Source: Piscinibacter lacus (GTDB lineage Bacteria > Pseudomonadota > Gammaproteobacteria > Burkholderiales > Burkholderiaceae_C). Taken from it: 64,000 nt of DNA. A program made the position numbers and the translations under genes. The notes under the pieces are model-generated. The model did no database searches and was not told where the DNA came from. It saw nothing but the letters and a program-made list of their open reading frames with translations. The stretch is taken from assembly GCF_016735685.1 (NCBI RefSeq), contig NZ_JAERRA010000001.1:806001-870000 (forward strand), in the 5' to 3' direction. Below, piece after piece: positions 7,579 through 14,896 of the stretch (position 1 is the stretch's first letter; each line of letters begins with the position of its first letter).

Positions 7579-9093
7579 TCAGGCGCGGGCGGGCGTGCCG
7601 GGGCGCTGGCTCAGGCCGGCGACGGCGGCCTGCACGGCATCGCGCGCTGCGGGCCGGGCGGGCTGGCCGTCGGCGGCCGGGGCGGGCTCGCCGGCCCACC
7701 GGGGCGCTTCGGGCGCCTCGGGCGCTTCCCCGATCAGTTTCGGATCGATCGGCAGGGCGGCAAAGCCCGCCCGGCAGGCCGCAAGCCGTGCCAGCAAGCC
7801 GGCCACTGCCGCCGCGCTGGCTGCCTGCGCCGCCTGCAAGCGGGCGGCCAGCGCAGGGGGCAGCCAGGGGCTGCGGGCCAGCTCGGCGCCCAGCCGGGCG
7901 GCGCGGGCTTGCAGCGGGGCCTGGGCCGCCTCGGCCTGGGCGATCAGCGCATCGAGCTGCGCCAGCCGGGCCTGCACATGCACGGGGCTCCAGCGGCGGC
8001 GGGACTTGGCTTCCAGCGCCGCGGCGCGGATGCGCAGGCCGCCTGCGTCGGCATGGTCCAGCCCTTCGCCACCGAGGTTGCGGGCCAGGGCCATCTTGCC
8101 GGCCTGGCCGGCGTCGTCGCCGGCTTCGGCCGGCGCGCTTTCCTCGATGCGGAGCTGGGCCTCGAAGGCCTGCACGGCACGGTCGAAGGCCTGGGTGTCG
8201 ACCGGCTGCGCGCCGAGCAGCTCGGCCTCGACCCAGGCCTGCAGCTCGGCCACCTGGGCTGGCGTGCCGCCCAGGCAGTGCGGCAGCAGCCAGAGGTCCA
8301 GGGTCTGCACGGCCTGGCGGCCGCTGCTGGCCGCGGCGGTGCGCAGCAGGCCGGCGGTCTGGCGCCAGCGGCGGTCGGACACGGCGATCTGCCGCGCCGC
8401 GCAGCGCGCCCGGGCCGCTTGCAGCCCGGCCAGCACCTCGGCCGGCAGCGTCACCGTGCGGGCGGTGGCCGCCAGCTCGGCGCGTTCGGCGGCGGTGATG
8501 GGCGGGGCTTCGGCCGCGGGCGCGGCCTCGCCGAGTTCGAGCAGGGCGGCGAAGCTGGCATCGCCGATCGGCGCGACCGGCACCCGCACCAGGAAGCGGT
8601 CGTGGAAGGCCTGCAGGGCCTCGTCCTCCGGCACCTCGTTGCTGGCCGCGACCACGCAGACCAGCGGCACCGGCGCCCGCGTGCTGCCGTTGTCGAAGAC
8701 GCGCTCGTTGAGCAGGGTCAGCAAGGCATTCAGGATGGCCGAGTTGGCCTTGAAGACTTCGTCGAGAAAGGCCAGGCCGGCGGTCGGCAGGTAGCCGTCG
8801 ACCAGGCGCTCGTAGCGGTCGGCCTCCAGGGCCTTGAGCGAGAGCGGGCCGAACAGCTCCTCGGGCACCGAGAAGCGGGTCAGCAGGCGCTCGAAGTAGC
8901 GTGCGCCGTCGAAGGCGGTGTGTAGGCGCCGGGCCAGCGCGCTCTTGGCGGTGCCGGGCGGGCCGATCAGCAGCACATGCTCGCCGGCCAGGGCGGCCAG
9001 CAGGGCCAGGCGCACGGCCTCGCCACGTTCGAGCAGGCCGGCTTCGAGGGCGGCCAGCCGGGGGGGCAGCAGGTCGGGGAAGGGCGCGGTCAT
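7579..9093 (-). CDS. ravA: MoxR-family AAA+ ATPase RavA
   Basis: A 504-residue AAA+ ATPase, the same length class as E. coli RavA (498 aa). Motifs: Walker A GPPGTAKS (residues 44-51), family signature RFSVPEELFGPLSLKAL (73-89), GYLP and Walker B AFLDE (108-112), sensor AASNEVPE (149-156), and SDRRW in the lid region. These follow E. coli RavA closely rather than other MoxR branches. The Ala-rich C-terminal third would correspond to the RavA-specific LARA region. ATG at 9093; an upstream in-frame extension to 9129 is intergenic-like. It is the first gene of ravA-viaA and is divergent from a foreign-looking glycosyltransferase gene. Confidence 0.87.
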   Translation of the reverse strand: MTAPFPDLLPPRLAALEAGLLERGEAVRLALLAALAGEHVLLIGPPGTAKSALARRLHTAFDGARYFERLLTRFSVPEELFGPLSLKALEADRYERLVDGYLPTAGLAFLDEVFKANSAILNALLTLLNERVFDNGSTRAPVPLVCVVAASNEVPEDEALQAFHDRFLVRVPVAPIGDASFAALLELGEAAPAAEAPPITAAERAELAATARTVTLPAEVLAGLQAARARCAARQIAVSDRRWRQTAGLLRTAAASSGRQAVQTLDLWLLPHCLGGTPAQVAELQAWVEAELLGAQPVDTQAFDRAVQAFEAQLRIEESAPAEAGDDAGQAGKMALARNLGGEGLDHADAGGLRIRAAALEAKSRRRWSPVHVQARLAQLDALIAQAEAAQAPLQARAARLGAELARSPWLPPALAARLQAAQAASAAAVAGLLARLAACRAGFAALPIDPKLIGEAPEAPEAPRWAGEPAPAADGQPARPAARDAVQAAVAGLSQRPGTPARA

Positions 9094-9187
9094 GCGGCGA
9101 TTGTGGCCGCCGGTCGGCTGGGGCCCCATCGCGGGGCCATGCTCGGCGCCAACGCCCCGGCGTCGGCAGACAAGCTATGGTGTTCGC

Positions 9188-10390
9188 ATGGGGCACCTAC
9201 TGATCGTTCAGCACGGCGACTACGGCGCCGCCTTTCATCGGATGGAACAAGGTCTCCCCGAAACGTATCGCGACCAAAAGGCGTCGGTCGATGTCATGCG
9301 GGAGATTGCAGGCAGCGAGCGTGTTACCACACTGGCCATTTGTGACCGGCAACATGAAGAAGAACTTTTGCCCAACCTCTGGTCCATCGGCATCATGCGA
9401 GATCGGGCTTACTCGGTACGCCATGTTTGGGGTTTGCTGAACAGGCTTGCGCCCAGCAAGATCATCTTGCGCACCCCGCATCGCTACGCCATGCTTTGGG
9501 CACGGTGGAGCGGTTTGCCCACGCTTCCCATCTTTGCGAACACGTTTACCAGCACGACCTTGCGCCACAGGCAGGAAAACTTTCTGACCCGCTGGCTTGT
9601 ATCTGGCGCAAACATGCCCTGCGTGGCCAACCACAGTTTGAATGCATCGGTTTCCCTTCAGGAACACCTTGGCCTGGCGCCTGAACGGATCGTTCCATGG
9701 GATCGGAGCATCCTCCATGCCGATTCGCACCCAAAGCCCGCTGCCCCGGACGACCGTCCTTTCCGCGTCTTTTACGCGGGTCCGATTTCCGAAGCCAAAG
9801 GCGTGGGCGACTTGCTGGAGGCCGCAGCGCTCTTGGCCCGCGAGGCAAGGCCTCTACATGTCGACTTTGCCGGGGCCGGGGACTTGTCTTCGTGGCGGCG
9901 GAGAGCGGCCGATCTGGGTGTAGGCAACTGGACGCGGTTCCTGGGCAGCCTGGCCAATGCAGAAGTCCGCCAACGCATGCGGGAGGCGGATGCCGTGGTC
10001 GTGCCCTCGCGACATACCTATGCTGAAGGCTTGCCCAACACCCTGTGCGAAGCCCTGGCTTCACGCACCCCGGTTGTGGTCTCCGATCACCCTTCGTTTG
10101 CCTCTCGCCTGCGCCACAACAAGGATTGCCTGATCTTCTGCGCAGCAGCCCCTCAATCCTTGGCAGCGGAACTTGCGAACCTGCGTAATAAGGCCGATCT
10201 GCAAATCGCCCTGTCACACAATGCCCCCGAAGCCCTCAGGCGCCTACCTTTTGGGATCAACTGGTTCACCCTGATCCGAACCTTTGTCAAAGATCCGCAT
10301 GATGCAACAGGCTGGGTTGCACGAAACAGCCTTGCAGCCCTTCAGGCCAGTCAGGCCGCAGCCGCAGGCATGCCCGAGGCAGGCTGCTGA
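9188..10390 (+). CDS. GT4-type glycosyltransferase, compositionally foreign
   Basis: A 400-residue GT-B fold glycosyltransferase. The C-terminal half shows the GT4 pattern: FYAGPISEAKGVGDLLEA near residue 198, FAGAGDL, FLGSL, then ADAVVVPSRHTYAEGLPNTLCEALA with the EGLPNTLCEALA donor-site motif near 283-294. The N-terminal half is less familiar. Base composition is clearly less GC-rich than in the flanking genes, with A/T-ending codons common, which suggests recent transfer. No other glycan genes adjoin; a gene-free stretch of similar composition follows. The start ATG (MGHLLIVQHGDYG) lacks a strong ribosome binding site. Acceptor and donor sugars cannot be read from sequence. Confidence 0.8.
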   Translation: MGHLLIVQHGDYGAAFHRMEQGLPETYRDQKASVDVMREIAGSERVTTLAICDRQHEEELLPNLWSIGIMRDRAYSVRHVWGLLNRLAPSKIILRTPHRYAMLWARWSGLPTLPIFANTFTSTTLRHRQENFLTRWLVSGANMPCVANHSLNASVSLQEHLGLAPERIVPWDRSILHADSHPKPAAPDDRPFRVFYAGPISEAKGVGDLLEAAALLAREARPLHVDFAGAGDLSSWRRRAADLGVGNWTRFLGSLANAEVRQRMREADAVVVPSRHTYAEGLPNTLCEALASRTPVVVSDHPSFASRLRHNKDCLIFCAAAPQSLAAELANLRNKADLQIALSHNAPEALRRLPFGINWFTLIRTFVKDPHDATGWVARNSLAALQASQAAAAGMPEAGC

Positions 10391-10897
10391 AGTAATCGCC
10401 CGTGCGAACTCGTCAGCCTTTGCCTTGGCCCAGGAAGGATGTCGGATCGATCCACGCTATGCGCTCGCGGTTCTGGCCGGAGCCGAGTTCATCGGCGAAG
10501 GCAAGGCATCCCGAGCCCGCCGGTTCAGCCTGGGGGCACGATTGGGCTGCACCCACCGGCACGGGATGAAGGTGCGCTCGCGGACTCGCAAGCGAGCCGG
10601 AGGGCGCCCACACGGAGTCCGATCACCGCGCCTGGGTCGGTGTCGGCTCAAGGGCGGGCCAGGCGACGCTGTGCACCCGGAGCGTTTCGCGGCGGTCTTC
10701 AGCAGCCGCTGGTTGCTGGGCTGACCATGCCTGGACTCCTTGGCCCTTGGTTGAGCCTTGGTCGCCTTGCTGCGGTGTGGCGGCGCCACGAGCAGGAGCT
10801 TTCCTCAGGCGGCCCCGGCCTTGGGGCCGCGCTGAAGAGATGCCTCACGGTCTTTCTCCCATCCATGCGGCTTCAGGATGGGATCTCGCGAGGCAGA
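10391..10897. other. Gene-free stretch after the glycosyltransferase
   Basis: About 500 bases without a credible gene. An open frame from 10284 overlaps the glycosyltransferase and yields no recognisable protein. Composition starts lower in GC and rises toward 10800. One strong hairpin, GCGGCCCC/GGGGCCGC with a 6-base loop, lies at 10809-10830 but has no T-run. It may be decayed cargo of the transferred segment. Confidence 0.5.
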
Positions 10898-11473
10898 CTA
10901 TTGCTTGACCGCCTCGACCTGGATGATCAGCTTGATGTTGTCCGGGATGCCCGGCAGGCCGTAGACCATGCCCCACTGGCTGCGCTGGATGGTGGTCTCG
11001 AAGTCGCCGCCGCAGACCTCGCGCTTGAGCATGGGGTTGGGGTAGCAGTTGAAGCGCTGGCCCTTGACGGTGACCGGCAGGGTCTTGCCCAGCAGGGTGA
11101 GCTGGCCGCTCACTTCGGTGACCTTGTCGCCGTCGAAGACGAACTTGTCGGACACGAAGCGCGCGGTCGGGAAGGCCTCGCTGTTGAAGAAGTCCTTGCC
11201 GCGCAGGTGCTTGTCGAAGGGCGCGGTGCCGGTGTTGATCGAGCCGGTCTCGATCGTCACGTCGAGCTTGCCGGTCTTGGCGGCCCGGTCGAGCGTGACC
11301 GTGCCTTCCTTCTTGTCGAAGCGGCCGCGGTTGGTCGAGGTGCCGAAGTGCAGGGCCTCGAAGGTGACGAAGGTGTGCGTGGTCTCGAGGGCGTAGTGGG
11401 CCACCTCCGCCTGGGCGGCGGTGCCGGCCAGGGCGAGCAGGGTGGCGGCGGTCAGGCTGCGGGAAAAGCGCAT
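10898..11473 (-). CDS. YceI-family lipocalin-like periplasmic protein (second copy)
   Basis: A 191-residue protein with a Sec signal peptide (cleavage after TAAQA). The YceI beta-barrel signatures are present: YALETTHTFVTFEALHFG, then SINTGTAPFDKHLRGKDFFN, and FVSDKFVFDGDK. YceI proteins bind polyisoprenoids such as ubiquinone-8 in the periplasm. It is the third gene of a same-strand cluster, 83 bases after another yceI and downstream of a cytochrome b561, an arrangement suggesting quinone or redox-lipid handling. Two Cys residues (FNCYPN, EVCGGD) could pair. The start is the ATG at 11473; the longer frame upstream overlaps the preceding gene. Confidence 0.87.
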   Translation of the reverse strand: MRFSRSLTAATLLALAGTAAQAEVAHYALETTHTFVTFEALHFGTSTNRGRFDKKEGTVTLDRAAKTGKLDVTIETGSINTGTAPFDKHLRGKDFFNSEAFPTARFVSDKFVFDGDKVTEVSGQLTLLGKTLPVTVKGQRFNCYPNPMLKREVCGGDFETTIQRSQWGMVYGLPGIPDNIKLIIQVEAVKQ

Positions 11474-11556
11474 GGAAGGTCCTTGGGTCGGGGGGGAGGG
11501 AAGGGAAGGGGAAGGAAGGCGAAAGGGCTGTGGGCGGTGGCGCGACCGGCGCTTGT

Positions 11557-12126
11557 TCAGAGCGCCGGCACGCCGCGCAGTGCGAACTTGAAGCGCACCT
11601 GCACCTCGTCGGCCACCAGCGAGGTGTCGCCCCACTCGCCGCTGCCGATCTGGAAGGCCAGGCGCTTGATCGCGAACTGGCCGCTGGCGGTGCTCAGGCC
11701 GCCGGCCTGGCTGAGCGTGACCGGCACGGTCAGCGCCTGGGCCTTGCCCTTGAGGCTGAGCTGGCCGGCCACCTCGAAGCGGCCGCCGCCCAGGGCCTTG
11801 ATCGCGCTGGACGTGAAGCGCGCCTGCGGGAACTTGCCGATGTCGAACCATTCGGGCTTGCGCAGCTCGGCATCGCTTTCCGGCACGCCGAGCGTCGCGC
11901 TGCCCAGGTCCACGCTGAAGGCGATGCGGCCGCTGGCCGGCTGGCGCGGGTCGAAGGCGATCTGCGCGTCGAAGCGCTTGAACACGCCCTCGACCGGCAC
12001 GCCCATCTGCTTGCTGACGAACTGAAGCTGGCTCTGCGCGGCGTCCAGCGTGGCGGCGGGCGGGGTCTGGGCCAGGGCGGCGGTCGACAGGGCCAGGGCG
12101 GGCAGCAGGAAGAGGATGCGGTTCAT
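11557..12126 (-). CDS. YceI-family protein (first copy)
   Basis: A 189-residue protein with signal peptide (residues 1-19, ending ALA-Q). YceI features: LDAAQSQLQFVSKQMGVPVEGVFKRF-type beginning, SVDLGSATLG, WFDIGKFPQARF, and VAGQLSLKGKAQ. Divergent from the other copy at the sequence level, so the two are old paralogues rather than a recent duplication. It sits between cytochrome b561 (103 bases upstream) and the second yceI. Expected to bind an isoprenoid lipid in the periplasm; no enzymatic activity is implied. Confidence 0.86.
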   Translation of the reverse strand: MNRILFLLPALALSTAALAQTPPAATLDAAQSQLQFVSKQMGVPVEGVFKRFDAQIAFDPRQPASGRIAFSVDLGSATLGVPESDAELRKPEWFDIGKFPQARFTSSAIKALGGGRFEVAGQLSLKGKAQALTVPVTLSQAGGLSTASGQFAIKRLAFQIGSGEWGDTSLVADEVQVRFKFALRGVPAL

Positions 12127-12229
12127 GGGGTGGCGATGTTCGGGGTGGGGCCCCGCGGCGGGTCGGCCCCGGGGGCGTGGCGGTGGTGCTTGGCGTGGCC
12201 TGCGTGCGGCGGGGCTGCGGGCGGGCGGC

Positions 12230-12805
12230 TCAGCCGCGGCCCAGGCCCATGCGGGCCAGCAAGCCGTCGCGGTCGATCAACTGGTGCTTCAGGGCCGCGC
12301 CGAGGTGCAGTGCCACCAGGCCCAGCAGGCTGTAGGCCGCGATCCAGTGCAGCGGCTTGAGCGTGGCGGCCAGGGTCTCGCGGACCGGCACCCAGTCCGG
12401 CAGCGGCAGCACCCCGAACCACACGATGGGGAAGCCCTTGGCCGAGCTGTAGGCCCAGCCCGTCAGCGGCACCAGGAAGAACAGCAGGTACATCAGCCCG
12501 TGGGTGGCGTGATGCGCCCGCTGCTGCCAGCCCGGCATGCGCCGGGCGATGGCCGCCGGCAGCGGCGGCGGCCGGTGGCCCAGGCGCCACAGCAGGCGCA
12601 GCAGCGACAGGGCCAGGATCGTGATGCCGGCCCACTTGTGCCAGTTGTAGAGCTTGAGCTGGGTGGGTGAGAACTTCAGCCCGGTCATGTAGAGCCCGAC
12701 CGCCGCGCTGCCGAGGATGGCCCCCGCCAGCAGCCAGTGCAGTGCGATGGCGGGGGCGGTGTAGCGGCCCAGGGGCAGCGTCTTGGCGGCGGGGGAGGCA
12801 TTCAT
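12230..12805 (-). CDS. Cytochrome b561 (di-heme, inner membrane)
   Basis: A 191-residue integral membrane protein with about four transmembrane helices. Histidines at the expected places: IALHWLLAG near residue 20-27, YNWHKWAG near 53-60, ATHGLMYLL in the third helix, and LHWIAAY / ALHLGAALKHQ in the last. This fits the CybB-type superoxide:ubiquinone or quinol oxidoreductase family. It leads the cluster with two YceI genes, a common pairing in proteobacteria that suggests electron exchange with a lipid-bound quinone. Confidence 0.87.
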   Translation of the reverse strand: MNASPAAKTLPLGRYTAPAIALHWLLAGAILGSAAVGLYMTGLKFSPTQLKLYNWHKWAGITILALSLLRLLWRLGHRPPPLPAAIARRMPGWQQRAHHATHGLMYLLFFLVPLTGWAYSSAKGFPIVWFGVLPLPDWVPVRETLAATLKPLHWIAAYSLLGLVALHLGAALKHQLIDRDGLLARMGLGRG

Positions 12806-13033
12806 GGGCAGGGCATCCGGCGAGGCAGGCCTTCACTGTAGGCAGCCCCCCCGCCGCCAGGGCGCTGCGGGCTTGTCGGCAGCATGCAAAGCCGCTGAAG
12901 GCGGGGCCGAGGCCTGCTTGGGCTGGGGCGGGGCGCCGCGGCCGGCCCCGCCACAGGTGCGGGCTGGGGCGGGCCGTGGAGATGCCACACTTCGGGCGCT
13001 TTCGCCTGCCTGTCCCCCTCCCTTGCCGCCCTG

Positions 13034-14398
13034 ATGAAGCACGATCTGACCCTGACCCAGCGTTTGCGCACGTCAGGCCTCTGGATGGCGCTGGGAACCT
13101 TCGCCGGACACGGCTTGCGCTTCGGCAGCAGCCTGGTGCTGACCCGCCTGCTGATGCCCGAGCACTTCGGCGTGATGGCTCTGGCCACCGTCTTGATGGT
13201 TGCCGTGAGTCTGCTGTCGGACATCGGCATCCAGCCGGCCTTGATCAACAGCCCGCGTGCGCGCGACCCCGTCTTTCTCTCCACCCTGTATTCGCTGCAG
13301 TTGCTGCGCTCGACCGCGATCTTCCTGCTGTGCTGCCTGCTGGCGCTCGGGGTGCACCATGCGGCCGCGGCGGGCTGGTTTGCGGCGGGCTCGGTCTACA
13401 CCGCGCCGGAACTGCCCTGGTTGATCGTCGGCACCGCCGTGGGGGCGCTGATCAACGGCGGCCACAGCATCAAGCTGCTGACGGCCACCCGTGACCTGCA
13501 GATCGGCCGCGTGACGGTACTGGAGCTGGTCTGCCAGGCCTGCGGCCTCCTCGCCGCAGCCTTTGCCGCCTACCTCAGTCGCTCGGTCTTCGCCCTGCTG
13601 GTGGCGCCGCTGGTCGTCAGCATGCTGAAGCTGCCGCTTTCTCGCTATGTCCTGGCCGGCCCCCCGGACCGCCTGGGCTGGGACCCGAGCGTCGTGCGCG
13701 AGGTGCTGCATCAGGCGCGCTGGATCATCCTGTCCACCGTCTTCACGATGGTGATGATGAATGCCGACCGCCTCTTTCTGGCCAGCGTCATCGACCCCGC
13801 CACCCTGGGGCAGTATGCGATCGCTCTGGCCGTCTACAGCGTGTTCGACGCGGTGTTGCTGCAGACCCAGAGCAAGCTGGTCTACCCCGCTTTCAGCGAG
13901 GTGACGCGTAGCCGCCCCGCCGATCTGCCGCGCATCCGCAAGCGGACCCAGTTCTGGCTCGACTTGGGTCTGGGGGTCCTGGCCGGCGGCCTGTCCGCCA
14001 TGGCCGTGACCCTGGTCGAGTTTCTCTACGACGACCGTTACGCCGGGGCCGGGCCGATGCTGGCGGTGCTGGCCCTGGGCATGGTCTTCACCCGCTCCGG
14101 GGTGGCGCAGGCGGTGTTCATGTCAGCCGGCAAGTTCCACAAGCTGACCCTGGTCAATGCCCTGAGCGCCGCCCTGCTGCTCATCCTGCTGCCCATCGGG
14201 CATGCCCTGGGCGGGCTCATGGGTGCGATCACCGTGGTCGCCGCCTATCGCCTGCCCGGCCAGATCCTGATCTGGGTGCTGGAGGCGCGCATGGGCTTCG
14301 CCTGGACGCCCCGCGAGTTGCTGGTGCTGCCGGCCCTGGCCCTGGGCTGGGGCCTCGGCTGGGGCCTGCGCAGCCTGCTGGCGCTGTTCGGCGCCTGA
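13034..14398 (+). CDS. Oligosaccharide flippase (Wzx/MATE-like)
   Basis: A 454-residue protein with 12 or more hydrophobic helices. The N-terminus SGLWMALGTFAGHGLRFGSS and LTRLLMPEHFGVMALA are typical of the polysaccharide biosynthesis (PST/MVF) flippase family, which moves lipid-linked glycans across the inner membrane. It is alone here: divergent from cytochrome b561 and convergent with the DUF1854 gene (15-base gap). The nearest glycan genes are the GT4 enzyme at 9.2 kb and the eps cluster at 40-48 kb, which has no flippase of its own in view, so a functional link is possible but unproven. Confidence 0.83.
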   Translation: MKHDLTLTQRLRTSGLWMALGTFAGHGLRFGSSLVLTRLLMPEHFGVMALATVLMVAVSLLSDIGIQPALINSPRARDPVFLSTLYSLQLLRSTAIFLLCCLLALGVHHAAAAGWFAAGSVYTAPELPWLIVGTAVGALINGGHSIKLLTATRDLQIGRVTVLELVCQACGLLAAAFAAYLSRSVFALLVAPLVVSMLKLPLSRYVLAGPPDRLGWDPSVVREVLHQARWIILSTVFTMVMMNADRLFLASVIDPATLGQYAIALAVYSVFDAVLLQTQSKLVYPAFSEVTRSRPADLPRIRKRTQFWLDLGLGVLAGGLSAMAVTLVEFLYDDRYAGAGPMLAVLALGMVFTRSGVAQAVFMSAGKFHKLTLVNALSAALLLILLPIGHALGGLMGAITVVAAYRLPGQILIWVLEARMGFAWTPRELLVLPALALGWGLGWGLRSLLALFGA

Positions 14399-14413
14399 GC
14401 AGCGCCGGCCGCC

Positions 14414-14896
14414 TCAGAGGAATCGGTCGAGCAGCCGGCGCGAGGCCCGGTCCAGCCGGCGCGGCTGCGGCACGCGCAGGCACAGGCCGTGGCTGTCGCT
14501 GATGAGCAGGCTGCCATCGGTCAGCCGGCGGATGTCCTCCTCGCCCTTGAGCACCAGGCTGAAGGGGCCGCGGTCGGTCTCGACCGTCCAGGTGCTGGGG
14601 GTGGAGAAGCTGGAGACGGCGACCAGGCGGGTCAGTTCGGGGCGGAACTCGCGTTCGCGCAACTCGGCCTCGATCAGGGCGCGCGGGCCCTCGGGCAGTG
14701 CCGCCAGGCGCTCGATCCAGGCGGCTTCGTGACCGTCGGGGCCGACCAGGGACAGGCCCTCGTCCGGCGCGGTGAGCGGGAAGGCGCGCACCGGCACCAC
14801 GGCGCAGGCTTCGCGGCCGTCGGCCGGCCGCAGCATCAGGCGGCCGAAGGCATCGCGGTGCAGGTCGAGCCCGGCGGGCGTCGCGGCGGGGCTCAT
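14414..14896 (-). CDS. DUF1854 protein associated with cyanophycin loci
   Basis: A 160-residue soluble protein. The sequence (FGRLMLRPADG, VPVRAFPLTAPDEGLSLVGPDG, ELREREFRPELTRL, DRGPFSLVLKGEEDIRRL) matches the small DUF1854 family regularly found beside cyanophycin synthetase genes in beta- and gammaproteobacteria. Its ATG overlaps the TGA of the upstream ABC exporter gene (TCATG on the plus strand), so the two are translationally coupled and probably work together. Function is not known. Confidence 0.82.
   Translation of the reverse strand: MSPAATPAGLDLHRDAFGRLMLRPADGREACAVVPVRAFPLTAPDEGLSLVGPDGHEAAWIERLAALPEGPRALIEAELREREFRPELTRLVAVSSFSTPSTWTVETDRGPFSLVLKGEEDIRRLTDGSLLISDSHGLCLRVPQPRRLDRASRRLLDRFL

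Noticed and set aside
10284..10724. 146-codon forward frame after the glycosyltransferase gene
   Set aside because: Overlaps the transferase end by over 100 bases, has no family resemblance, no ribosome site and Arg/Gly-rich composition.
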